Part shown: one piece after another, positions 1 through 6,684 of the stretch | How positions within the stretch are numbered: the stretch's first letter is position 1 | How the letters are laid out: each line of letters begins with the position of its first letter | Source of the DNA: Candidatus Kerfeldbacteria bacterium CG08_land_8_20_14_0_20_43_14 | GTDB lineage: Bacteria; Patescibacteriota; Patescibacteriia; PEXW01 | Direction: 5' to 3' | Length of the DNA stretch: 10,248 nucleotides | NCBI GenBank assembly: GCA_002774575.1 | Contig: PEXW01000058.1 | Coordinates: forward strand, 1 to 10,248 | Notes under the pieces: generated by a model | Databases searched by the model: none | What the model saw: only the letters and a program-made list of their open reading frames with translations | Told to the model about the DNA's origin: nothing | Translations under genes and position numbers: made by a program

Positions 1-157
1 AAGGTTTAAGTTTTTCCCCGATGACATAACCACTATTAATGCCAGAAGTTTCCAAGCCCGTGACATGGACAAACCCCAGGCGATGAAGTTCTTGCCGTAT
101 CTTATCAGAAGTGGGATCACCGACAAAGTTAACGGGTGCGGTTACAGAGACTAACAT
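1..157 (-). CDS. Hypothetical protein, N-terminal part only
   Basis: Open frame on the minus strand, running off the left edge, with 52 complete codons visible. The protein begins MLVSVTAPVNFVGDP and continues through a GFVHVTGLETSGI segment. The start at 157 is chosen because an AGGAGG site (plus-strand CCTCCT at 163-168) lies 5 nt upstream. An ATG 4 nt further upstream hits a stop after ten codons. No signal peptide or membrane segment is visible and I do not recognise the family. It is divergent from the gene starting at 308, so the interval 158-307 probably carries control signals for both. The strong ribosome site and unbroken frame make it a credible gene; its function is unknown. Confidence 0.6.
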   Translation of the reverse strand, partial: MLVSVTAPVNFVGDPTSDKIRQELHRLGFVHVTGLETSGINSGYVIGEKLKP

Positions 158-195
158 ACATACCTCCTGCGTCTCTTTAGGTTTACATACATACC
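154..195. repeat. 11-bp direct repeat around the minus-strand start
   Basis: ACATACATACC occurs at 154-164 and again at 185-195, a 31-bp period, about three helical turns. The first copy overlaps the start codon region of the minus-strand gene. The second lies just upstream in its leader or promoter. It could be a paired operator or a local duplication; the sequence cannot distinguish these. Confidence 0.4.
163..168 (-). promoter_or_regulatory. Shine-Dalgarno AGGAGG deciding the start at 157
   Basis: Perfect AGGAGG on the minus strand, 5 nt before the ATG at 157. It is the best ribosome-binding site in the window and decides between two closely spaced ATGs. It is notable because most other genes here have weak or no such site. 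Confidence 0.7.
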
Positions 196-286
196 ATACA
201 GCGTTATTACTGTATTTTTTTGAACTTTGGAGTATAGGGGACTTTTGGCTAAATGTCAAGGCTTAGGGTTAAAAATCATTGAAAAG

Positions 287-295
287 TGTTATAAT
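287..295 (+). promoter_or_regulatory. Extended -10 promoter for the 308-3382 genes
   Basis: TGTTATAAT is a perfect extended -10 element (TG-n-TATAAT). No convincing -35 box lies 16-18 nt upstream, which an extended -10 can tolerate. The predicted transcription start (about 302) is only some 6 nt before the ATG at 308, so the transcript would be nearly leaderless. This supports the 308 start over the upstream in-frame ATG at 227. Confidence 0.6.
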
Positions 296-307
296 CAATG
301 TATTCAT

Positions 308-835
308 ATGCCAAATCCCATTAACCAACCTCCAACGCCAAAATCAACCGAGCAAGAACCCGAGGACATTTTTGAATTGGTTGAGAAATCTTCTGAAAAT
401 CAGCTGGAAGTCAAGGTGAATAAAATTCGGGAGGCTTTGGAACAACATGGTGAAAAGTTTGAATCAAAACCGGCTGAAGAAGCGAAAAAGTTTGAACTGC
501 CAAGCCAGGCGCCTGTGCCAGCTCAGCCAGTCATGCCCTTGCCCATAGCCGAAGAAGAAAAAAGAGTTCAGGAGGTTGAACAAATTTTAGCCGATGGTTT
601 GCAAGAGCTTTACATGTCTTTGCCCCCGGCTGAACAGCAGAAGTTTAAAGTTGAAGGCGAAAAAGTAGCCAGAGAAGTGGCCGGTCTTTTAGGCCAGTTA
701 AAAGTTAAAATTGATCAGATCGTATCTGTCATCCGACGCTGGCTGATGATCATTCCCGGAGTCAATAAATTTTTTATTGAACAGGAATCAAAAATTAAAG
801 CTCAAAAGCTTTTGTTATTAAAACAAAGAAAGTAA
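308..835 (+). CDS. Small Pro/Glu-rich protein paired with the TraG-like ATPase
   Basis: 175-aa protein starting MPNPINQPPTPK. An in-frame ATG at 227 would add 27 residues, but the extended -10 at 287-295 lies between the two starts, so 308 is preferred. The N-terminal two thirds are low-complexity, rich in Pro, Glu and Lys, and probably disordered or coiled. The C-terminal third (about 85-175) looks ordered and ends in a hydrophobic/basic segment with WLMIIPGVNKFF followed by a basic helix. No signal peptide or full membrane span is evident. It ends 3 nt before the ATPase gene, so the two are surely co-transcribed. I infer an accessory role to the ATPase, perhaps as a membrane-peripheral partner. 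Function unknown. Confidence 0.75.
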   Translation: MPNPINQPPTPKSTEQEPEDIFELVEKSSENQLEVKVNKIREALEQHGEKFESKPAEEAKKFELPSQAPVPAQPVMPLPIAEEEKRVQEVEQILADGLQELYMSLPPAEQQKFKVEGEKVAREVAGLLGQLKVKIDQIVSVIRRWLMIIPGVNKFFIEQESKIKAQKLLLLKQRK

Positions 836-838
836 GGT

Positions 839-3382
839 ATGTTTGGGATATTGCCAAACACTGCTTCAGCTCAAGGATTAGAAACCGAAACAGTCGTAAG
901 CGCTTCGCCGAATTATATTTTGTACGGCATTATTGCCTTGGCCGTTACTTTTGTAATTCTGTTGATAATTTGGCGGCGGCAAAGGCGAAAAAAGAATGCG
1001 CCCGAAAGCCTGCATCGGGTTTGTTTAATGATCACTTTGCCAAAAGAGCAGCAAGAGGAAGATTCGGGCCAAGCCGCGTCGCGCATTCAGCAAATGCAGG
1101 AGCAAATCAGCGTTGGCGAATCTTTTTTGTCTTTCTTGGGCAATATGCGGGCGCAAAGGTGGTTTCAAACATTAGGCCGGGGCCGTGATGACCATTTTAG
1201 TTTGGAAATTGTGGCTGATCGAGGCGAGATCAGGTTTTACGCGGTTGTTCCAAAATTGATGCAGGAATTCATGGAGCAGCAAATCCATGCCCAGTATCCA
1301 AACGCGGAGGTAATAATCCAACCTGAATATAACCCCTTTCGCCCGACTTCTTTTGTGGCCGGGGCAAACCTGGGACAGAAAAAAAATAAAACCTTGCCCC
1401 TGCTTACTTATCGCCGCATGGATGTGGATCCTTTGGCTGGCCTGACAAATGCTTTGAGCAAATTGGAAAAAGATGAATCAGCCGTTATCCAGTATGTCTG
1501 TCGTTCTTCCCATCCGCGCTGGCACGCCAAGGCCAAAATGGTCAGCCAGCAATTGCGTGATGGTAGGCGGGGAGTATTGAATTCCACGGTCGGTGCGGCC
1601 ATTGTTAGAAATATTTTTTCAGAGGTATTTCACATGTTTTTTTCCGGCAAAAAGAAAGATAATCTGGGCATGCCTAAGCAGCTTTCCCCGGCTGACGAGC
1701 AATTAGTCCAGCTGGTCAACGATAAAAACAGCAAAGCCGGTTTGGATGTGAATATCCGGATTGTGGTTTCGGGTCCTAATCAAAATTCGGTAAATTTGCG
1801 TTTGAAAAATATTTTTGACGCCTTTGGCCAGTTTAACGCTTTTGATACGGGCAATGGCCTGGTCAAGAAAAATCCCTGGAAGCAGGAAAAATTAATTCAT
1901 GATTTCATTTACCGAACTTTTGATCCCCGCAGATACGCGCTTTTGAACATAGAAGAATTGGCCAGTATGTGGCACTTGCCGCTGGCTTCAACCGAAACCC
2001 CGAATATCCGCTGGATTTTATATCGAACCGCACCGCCGCCGCTTAATGTCCCGCCGGTTGGCGTCGTGCTTGGCACCAGCCACTTTCGCGGGGAAGAGAG
2101 AATGATAAGAATCGCGCGCGAGGATCGGCGGCGGCATGTTTACATCATTGGTAAATCCGGCGTGGGCAAATCAGTCTTAATGACCCAGATGGCTTTGCAG
2201 GATATTGCCAATGGCGACGGGGTCTGCGTGGTTGATCCGCATGGTGATTTAATCGTGGACATTCTGGCCAGAATACCAATCAATCGCCGAAATGATGTTA
2301 TCCATTTCAACCCGTCAGATGTTGAACATCCGGTCGGGCTGAATATGCTGGATGCCCTGACACCCGAAGCGCAGGATTTTGCCGTGCAGGAAATGATCGC
2401 GATTTTCATGAAATTATTCCCGCCCGAAGTTATCGGCCCGATGTTTGAGCACAATATGCGCAATGTCATGCTGACGCTTATGGCCGACAGGAAACATCCT
2501 GGCACGATTGTGGAGATTCCCAGAATGTTCACAGACCCAATTTTCCAGAAATCCAAAGTAGCTAAAGTTACCGACCCGATAGTCAGGGCATTTTGGGAAA
2601 AAGAAATGGCCAAGACTTCTGATTTTCACAAAAGCGAAATGTTGGGCTATTTAATTTCCAAAGTCGGCCGGTTTGTGGAAAACAGCATGATGCGAAATGT
2701 TATAGGCCAATCCAGAAGCGGTTTTGATTTTGAAAAAATCATGAATGAAGGAAAAATTCTGCTGGTCAATTTATCCAAGGGCGCGACCGGAGAAGTGAAT
2801 GCCAATTTGCTTGGTTTGATAATCGTATCCAAACTGCAAATGGCGGCTTTGCGCCGGGCCAGCCTGCCGCAAGAGCAAAGAAAAGACTTCTTTTTGTATA
2901 TTGATGAATTCCAAAATTTCATTACCGATTCCATCGCCACCATTTTGTCCGAAGCCAGAAAGTATCGTTTGAATTTAACTATTGCGCATCAGTATATCGG
3001 GCAGTTGGTGGAAAAGCAGGACACCCGCATCCGCGACGCGGTTTTCGGCAATGTCGGCACTATCGTGGCTTTTCGGGTGGGCGTGGAAGACGCGGAAATT
3101 TTCGCCCAGGCTTTTGCCCCGACCTTTAGCCAGTTTGACGTGACGAACATGGAAAAATATACGGCAATCGTGAAACTGCTGATTGATAATGCTTCATCCA
3201 AGCCCTTTACCATGAATACCGCTCCTTTGAGCCCTGCCGTGCCAGGACAAGCCGAACAGTTAATCGCCTTATCCAGGCAAAAGTATGGCAAGCTAAGGGC
3301 CGAAGTGGAAAAAGAAATTCTGGAAAGGTCGCAATTAGGCATTGCCGCGCCAGCGCCAATGGTGGCGGAAAAGAAGGCTTAG
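839..3382 (+). CDS. Membrane-anchored TraG/VirD4-like ATPase (type IV secretion DNA-binding domain)
   Basis: 847-aa P-loop ATPase. One transmembrane helix at about residues 26-45 is followed by a very basic stop-transfer RRQRRKK, placing the bulk in the cytoplasm. After a long N-terminal region of unknown fold comes the motor domain. Walker A is GKSGVGKS at 438-445, followed by VVDPHGD, a typical TraG/VirB4/HerA-class segment. Walker B is the hydrophobic stretch LYIDEFQNF with D689 and E690. The downstream SEARKYRLNLTIAHQ segment matches the conserved C-terminal region of coupling proteins. Known members bind DNA or substrate and drive transfer across the membrane. No other type IV secretion genes are present here, so the substrate is unknown; DNA uptake, DNA export and protein export are all possible. 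It is co-transcribed with the small gene 3 nt upstream. Confidence 0.88.
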   Translation: MFGILPNTASAQGLETETVVSASPNYILYGIIALAVTFVILLIIWRRQRRKKNAPESLHRVCLMITLPKEQQEEDSGQAASRIQQMQEQISVGESFLSFLGNMRAQRWFQTLGRGRDDHFSLEIVADRGEIRFYAVVPKLMQEFMEQQIHAQYPNAEVIIQPEYNPFRPTSFVAGANLGQKKNKTLPLLTYRRMDVDPLAGLTNALSKLEKDESAVIQYVCRSSHPRWHAKAKMVSQQLRDGRRGVLNSTVGAAIVRNIFSEVFHMFFSGKKKDNLGMPKQLSPADEQLVQLVNDKNSKAGLDVNIRIVVSGPNQNSVNLRLKNIFDAFGQFNAFDTGNGLVKKNPWKQEKLIHDFIYRTFDPRRYALLNIEELASMWHLPLASTETPNIRWILYRTAPPPLNVPPVGVVLGTSHFRGEERMIRIAREDRRRHVYIIGKSGVGKSVLMTQMALQDIANGDGVCVVDPHGDLIVDILARIPINRRNDVIHFNPSDVEHPVGLNMLDALTPEAQDFAVQEMIAIFMKLFPPEVIGPMFEHNMRNVMLTLMADRKHPGTIVEIPRMFTDPIFQKSKVAKVTDPIVRAFWEKEMAKTSDFHKSEMLGYLISKVGRFVENSMMRNVIGQSRSGFDFEKIMNEGKILLVNLSKGATGEVNANLLGLIIVSKLQMAALRRASLPQEQRKDFFLYIDEFQNFITDSIATILSEARKYRLNLTIAHQYIGQLVEKQDTRIRDAVFGNVGTIVAFRVGVEDAEIFAQAFAPTFSQFDVTNMEKYTAIVKLLIDNASSKPFTMNTAPLSPAVPGQAEQLIALSRQKYGKLRAEVEKEILERSQLGIAAPAPMVAEKKA

Positions 3383-3385
3383 AAT

Positions 3386-4080
3386 ATGGACATTTCAGAT
3401 GAAGCCGTAAAGTTTATCAAAAATAATAAAGAATTATTAGTAAATGATTTGCGGATATTAGTAAGTATCCGTCAGTTGATATGCCATTTTCGATTTTTAT
3501 GGCTGGTTCACCAGGAGCAGGGAAAACCGAATTTTCGAGAAGTTTTATTGAAAATTTAATAAGTAAAAATCCACCCATAAAGTCAGTTCGTATAGATGCT
3601 GACGAAATCAAATTAATAATCCCTCAATATAACGGTAGTAACTCCTGCGCAATTCAAGGAGCCTCCTCCTTAGGGGTCCAGAAATTGTTTGACTTTACAC
3701 TTAAGCATCATCAAAATGTTCTTGTTGATGAGATTTTTTCTGAATTAGAATATTGCAGGGAAGATGTCGTAAGATCATTTAGCAGAAATCGGATTGTAGG
3801 CATTATTTATATTTATCAGGACCCATTAATTGCGTGGAAATTTACCAAAATTAGAGAAAAAAAGGAAGGCAGGCCTATACCAAAAGAATTATTCGTAAAT
3901 TCATTTTTCGCCTCGAAAGAAAATGTCAACATTGTAAAAAAAGAATTTCCAGAAATAAAAGTGTTTTTGGTAATCAAAAACTATGAAAATGATATCGAAA
4001 AAATGCATTTTAACATTGACAATATTGACAATTTTCTTACAATACCCTATACTAAAAATCAGTTAAATAATATACTATGA
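3386..4080 (+). CDS. Zeta-toxin-like kinase with an N-terminal one-base frameshift
   Basis: The intact frame (3481-4080, 199 aa) begins MPFSIFMAGSPGAGKTEF. It has a Walker A GSPGAGKT (residues 9-16), then RIDADEIK (37-44), NVLVDE (79-84) and REKKEGRPIPKELF (125-138), in the order seen in zeta-toxin/UDP-GlcNAc kinase-type proteins. ATG 3481 has no ribosome site and cuts right against the P-loop strand. A better start lies at 3386, 3 nt after the previous stop, reading MDISDEAVKFIKNNKELLVND. That frame runs into the main one only if one base is added at 3448-3450, giving NDFADISKYPSVDMPF. I therefore read a 231-aa gene broken by a one-base deletion, or an assembly error. Zeta kinases phosphorylate UDP-N-acetylglucosamine and block wall synthesis; the exact substrate here is not shown. 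Composition is more AT-rich than the neighbours, hinting at transfer. Confidence 0.75.
3446..3453 (+). other. Frameshift site in the zeta-like gene
   Basis: The frame from ATG 3386 reads GAT then TTG CGG. The frame carrying the kinase reads GCG from 3451. Only two T residues sit between GAT and GCG; a third would restore Asp-Phe-Ala-Asp. The heptamer here is not a classical X-XXY-YYZ slippery site, so programmed -1 shifting is unlikely. A real indel or a homopolymer-type sequencing error fits better. Confidence 0.6.
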
Positions 4081-4244
4081 TTAAAAGCATTATAAAACAT
4101 CTGTTACCGGGCAGGCATAAAAATACCTCTAACTTTTTTTATCTTTCTTCCAGAGAGCAAAAAAAGATATTGAAAAAAGCCGCTAGGGAGTCTAACAGAC
4201 AACAATTTGAATTAGTTAATTCCTTTAATCAAAAGGCTGGTTGA
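4077..4244 (+). CDS. Small basic protein overlapping the zeta-like gene
   Basis: 55-aa frame beginning MIKSIIKHLLPGRHK and containing SSREQKKILKKAARESN, ending in TGA. Its ATG overlaps the kinase stop in an ATGA arrangement, the usual sign of translational coupling. The protein is strongly basic with a probable amphipathic helix over residues 25-50. No signal peptide or metal-binding motif is visible. The coupling to a zeta-type kinase suggests a functional partner, possibly an antitoxin. It is shorter than classical epsilon antitoxins and lies downstream rather than upstream of the toxin, so this is inference. A terminator hairpin follows 21 nt later, so the pair forms the end of a transcript. 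Confidence 0.6.
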   Translation: MIKSIIKHLLPGRHKNTSNFFYLSSREQKKILKKAARESNRQQFELVNSFNQKAG

Positions 4245-4265
4245 GTGAAGCTTGGTAGATTTACG

Positions 4266-4295
4266 GACTGTCATTTTTTTGACAGTCAGTTTTCT
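4266..4295 (+). terminator. Rho-independent terminator between convergent genes
   Basis: GACTGTCA (4266-4273) and TGACAGTC (4280-4287) form a perfect 8-bp stem with a six-T loop, followed on the plus strand by AGTTTTCT. It ends the zeta/small-protein transcript. The prmC stop codon (TGA, plus-strand TCA at 4286-4288) overlaps the distal arm. On the minus strand the hairpin lacks a good U-tract, so termination of prmC by it is less certain. Confidence 0.65.
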
Positions 4296-5119
4296 AATAC
4301 TAGAAACCGGATTTTTCCGGATAAATCTTTTTGAAATTCAAATTTATAGTTTTTGTAATCCCGCATTTTGGTTTCCAGCCAGGGTTCTTGCAAAGGAGAG
4401 ATTTCTAAAATTGCCCTGGGGATTTGCCTTTCTATAATTTGGTCAATTAGCTCATAAATCAGCTCTAAACCCTGTTCACCGCCATCAAGCGCTATTTTTG
4501 GCTCAAAAGGCACCCGTAGGAGCTCTGGCTTGGTCAAATATGGGAGGTTGCCAGCAATCAGGTCAATTCTGGCAAACTTATTTAGGGGGTAAAGCAGTGA
4601 GCCTTGGATGAATTTAATTTTTTGACTGACGCCATGCAACCTGGCATTATGCCCGGCCATGGTTAAAGCTTTTTTGCTTATATCAACCGCTATAATTTCC
4701 GCTTTGGGAAAGTATTTGGCCAAAGTTACGGCAATGCAGCCAGAACCAGTGCCGATATCCGCAATTGTCATTCTAGCGTCCCTGGGGAATTTTTTTAAAA
4801 TCCAGTCAATCATTTGTTCGGTTTCAGGGCGAGGGATTAAGACATTATTATCAATCTTAAAGTCCAGACCATAAAAACCTTTTTGCCCGATTAAATGAGC
4901 AAAAGGCACGCCTTTGATTCTTTGTTTTAACAGGCTGAAAAATAATTTTGTTTTTTCTGAATCGATTTTGTGGTCAGGATAAGCAACTAGAAAACTTTTT
5001 GGCTTGTTACTGACAAATTCAAAAATATCCCTGGCTTCGTTTAGGTTAATAGGGGTATTATTAATAAGTTTTTGCGCTTTCAGCAAAATTTCCTGAATGG
5101 AAAGTTTTTTAGGCGGCAT
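4286..5119 (-). CDS. prmC: Peptide chain release factor N5-glutamine methyltransferase
   Basis: 277-aa SAM-dependent methyltransferase that modifies the glutamine of the GGQ motif in release factors. The helical N-terminal domain (1-75) precedes PRPETE at 96-101, the SAM-binding DIGTGSGCIA at 121-130 and AVDIS at 144-148. The catalytic motif is at 191-194 and the EPKIALDGGEQGLELI block follows at about 206. Length is normal for the family. Oddity: the (N/D)PPY motif reads NLPY, with Leu in place of the first Pro while N, the second P and Y remain. The start overlaps the prfA stop by 11 nt, so enzyme and substrate are translationally coupled in the conserved prfA-prmC order. Confidence 0.93.
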   Translation of the reverse strand: MPPKKLSIQEILLKAQKLINNTPINLNEARDIFEFVSNKPKSFLVAYPDHKIDSEKTKLFFSLLKQRIKGVPFAHLIGQKGFYGLDFKIDNNVLIPRPETEQMIDWILKKFPRDARMTIADIGTGSGCIAVTLAKYFPKAEIIAVDISKKALTMAGHNARLHGVSQKIKFIQGSLLYPLNKFARIDLIAGNLPYLTKPELLRVPFEPKIALDGGEQGLELIYELIDQIIERQIPRAILEISPLQEPWLETKMRDYKNYKFEFQKDLSGKIRFLVLEN

Positions 5120-6164
5120 GGTCAGCGTCTTCCCTTCGCATTTTGAATAATGCTTGGGTTATTTTTTCTATATCGCCGTCCATGATGCCAAAGATATTGT
5201 GAAAATTATCTTTCAGACGATGGTCGGTTACCCGATCTTGGGGAAAATTGTAAGTTCTGATTTTTTCGCTTCTGTCACCAGAGCCGACCTGGATTTTTCT
5301 TAATCTGGAGTTTTCGGCCAGTTTTTTTTCTTCTTGAATGGCAAATACCCTGGCGCGCAAAACCTCCATGGCTTTTTCTTTGTTTTGCTTTTGAGATCTT
5401 TCATCCTGACATTTAACCACAATACCAGTTGGAACATGGGTCAGTCTGACCGCGGAATAAGTGGTGTTGACTGACTGGCCGCCATGTCCGGATGATGTGG
5501 TTACTTCAATCTTCACATCCTCGGGTTTTATTTTAATATCATCTTCTTCCACAACCGGCAAAACTGCCACTGTGGCAGTGGAAGTGTGAACCCGTCCGCT
5601 TTTTTCCGTTTCCGGCACCCTTTGCACGCGGTGCACGCCTGATTCGGTCCGCAAAATGCCATAAGCGTCGGTACCGTGAATTTCAAAAATAATTTCTTTA
5701 TAACCGCCGATGCCGGTCCGGTTGGTATCGACTATATGCGCTGACCAGCCGCTTCTTTCGGCAAAACGGGTGTACATTCTGGCCAGTTCCGCGGCAAACA
5801 AACCGCTTTCATCGCCGCCCGCGCCAGCGCGGATTTCCACAATCGCGCCCCTGGCACCAAGCGGATCTTGGGGCTTTTCCGAATTGGCAATTTTTTTGCC
5901 CACTTCCGCAAGCTCTTGGTTTATTTTTTTTTCTTCTTCTGAACCTAAAGTGGCCAATTCCATATCCGCGTCTGCTTGAGCAGCCCGGGCATCAGCCAGT
6001 TGTTTTTCCAGAAGATTTTTTTGGGCTAAAAGATTCGAATGTTCCAGAATTTGTTTATGTTCGCGGGCGGACTTTTGTAAATTCAAATTGTCGCCAGAAG
6101 CGGCTGCCTGCTGGATTTGATCTTCCAAATCCTTTAATTTTTTTTGTAATTCAGTTTTTTCCAT
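5109..6164 (-). CDS. prfA: Peptide chain release factor 1
   Basis: RF1 recognises UAA and UAG in the ribosomal A site and triggers peptide release. Counted from the ATG at 6164 (351 aa), the coiled N-terminal domain covers about 1-95. The stop-reading tripeptide PET is at 184-186 within HRVQRVPETEKSGRVHTS. The catalytic GGQ is at 228-230, and the C-terminal RTYNFPQDRVTDHR block is present. The PxT tripeptide identifies RF1 rather than RF2 (SPF). A TTG six codons upstream could extend the frame, but the ATG fits the family N-terminus better; neither has a good Shine-Dalgarno. It lies 55 nt after rpmE and overlaps prmC. Confidence 0.95.
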   Translation of the reverse strand: MEKTELQKKLKDLEDQIQQAAASGDNLNLQKSAREHKQILEHSNLLAQKNLLEKQLADARAAQADADMELATLGSEEEKKINQELAEVGKKIANSEKPQDPLGARGAIVEIRAGAGGDESGLFAAELARMYTRFAERSGWSAHIVDTNRTGIGGYKEIIFEIHGTDAYGILRTESGVHRVQRVPETEKSGRVHTSTATVAVLPVVEEDDIKIKPEDVKIEVTTSSGHGGQSVNTTYSAVRLTHVPTGIVVKCQDERSQKQNKEKAMEVLRARVFAIQEEKKLAENSRLRKIQVGSGDRSEKIRTYNFPQDRVTDHRLKDNFHNIFGIMDGDIEKITQALFKMRREDADHAA

Positions 6165-6180
6165 ACTGTAAGCAATATCC

Positions 6181-6202
6181 AAAAAGACCCAAACTTTTGG
6201 GG
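6181..6202 (-). terminator. Weak terminator-like hairpin between rpmE and prfA
   Basis: On the minus strand CCCAA-AAGT-TTGGG is followed by TCTTTTT, just before the prfA start. The stem is only 5-6 bp, so it may be partial termination that lowers prfA relative to rpmE, or chance. Confidence 0.3.
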
Positions 6203-6219
6203 TTGGGGATTAAAGCCAG

Positions 6220-6474
6220 TTATTTTTCAGCTTTGCTCTTTTTATGGATTAGCTTTGCCGTAGCTTTGGCTATGGATTTTTCGCGGATTCGTTTAAATCG
6301 GTCTACCCGGCCACGGCTGTCAACCATCTTTTGTGTACCGGTAAAAAGCGGGTGACAACTAGAGCAAACTTCCACATGTAATTCCTTTACTGTGGAGCCA
6401 GTGCTAAAAGAATGCCCACAACCGCAGATTACTTTTGCGTCTTCATGATATTTGGGATGAATTTTGTCTTTCAT
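6220..6474 (-). CDS. rpmE: Ribosomal protein bL31, zinc-binding form
   Basis: 84-aa 50S subunit protein bridging to the small subunit. It begins MKDKIHPKYHEDAKVIC and has the zinc ligands C17, C19, C37 and C40 (CxC and CxxC), so it is the C+ type. The HPLFTG segment at 41-46 is diagnostic. The C-terminus carries an unusually long lysine-rich tail compared with the usual length of about 70 aa. No Shine-Dalgarno is present. The promoter at 6485-6512 would start transcription only about 4 nt before the ATG, so the message is probably leaderless. It heads the rpmE-prfA-prmC operon. Confidence 0.95.
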   Translation of the reverse strand: MKDKIHPKYHEDAKVICGCGHSFSTGSTVKELHVEVCSSCHPLFTGTQKMVDSRGRVDRFKRIREKSIAKATAKLIHKKSKAEK

Positions 6475-6484
6475 AAGTTCGTCA

Positions 6485-6512
6485 AATATAACATATTCAA
6501 ATAATCCGTCAA
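6485..6512 (-). promoter_or_regulatory. Promoter of the rpmE-prfA-prmC operon
   Basis: Minus strand: -35 TTGACG (6512-6507), 16-nt spacer, -10 TATATT (6490-6485) preceded by TGT, an extended -10. The ATG of rpmE follows only 10 nt after the -10, predicting a leaderless transcript. Confidence 0.65.
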
Positions 6513-6532
6513 GAGCAAGGCCGGAATGCCTC

Positions 6533-6561
6533 TTGTCAGTAATTCCAGATTATGTTAAAGT
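6533..6561 (+). promoter_or_regulatory. Promoter of the rpsB-tsf operon
   Basis: TTGTCA (6533-6538), 17-nt spacer, TAAAGT (6556-6561) with an upstream TG (extended -10). Predicted start near 6568, leaving a leader of about 117 nt before rpsB. It is divergent from the rpmE promoter, from which it is separated by only some 20 bp. Confidence 0.55.
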
Positions 6562-6593
6562 CAGAATTGTTCATTTTATTTAAAATCTCTCAT

Positions 6594-6660
6594 ACGTCTG
6601 TTCGCCAATTTGCGAACCTGATTATGCCTGCCATTTTTGGCCTGTAATCCGGAAAGACGT
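6594..6660 (+). promoter_or_regulatory. Structured rpsB leader RNA, candidate autoregulatory site
   Basis: ACGTCT (6594-6599) pairs with AGACGT (6655-6660). They enclose a perfect hairpin GTTCGC/GCGAAC (6600-6605 with 6612-6617, loop CAATTT) and a second hairpin GCCA-TTTT-TGGC (6630-6641). The result is a closed multibranch element ending 11 nt before the ribosome site. In other bacteria S2 represses its own operon through the rpsB leader; a comparable role here is inferred from position and structure. Confidence 0.45.
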
Positions 6661-6670
6661 AGCGGATAAC

Positions 6671-6678
6671 GAAAGGAT
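6671..6678 (+). promoter_or_regulatory. Ribosome-binding site of rpsB
   Basis: GAAAGGAT, with AGGA 7 nt before the ATG at 6685. It is one of few clear Shine-Dalgarno sites here and lies just outside the structured leader, so pairing changes in the leader could affect access. Confidence 0.6.
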
Positions 6679-6684
6679 CAATTT

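Noticed and set aside
196..220. ATACAG/CTGTAT hairpin followed by a T-run on the plus strand
   Set aside because: It looks like a weak terminator, but no plus-strand gene precedes it in the window; the stem is only 6 bp with an 8-nt loop.
2140..2613. Minus-strand open frame of 157 codons inside the ATPase gene
   Set aside because: It lies antisense to the Walker A and following conserved segments, has no ribosome site, and its sequence is a composition shadow.
4078..4080. Possible recoding of UGA (as in some Patescibacteria)
   Set aside because: TGA acts as a stop at the ends of the zeta-like gene, the small protein and prmC at sensible positions, and no conserved glycine is encoded by TGA.
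6165..6182. TTG start extending prfA by six residues
   Set aside because: No ribosome site favours it and the ATG at 6164 fits the usual RF1 N-terminus.
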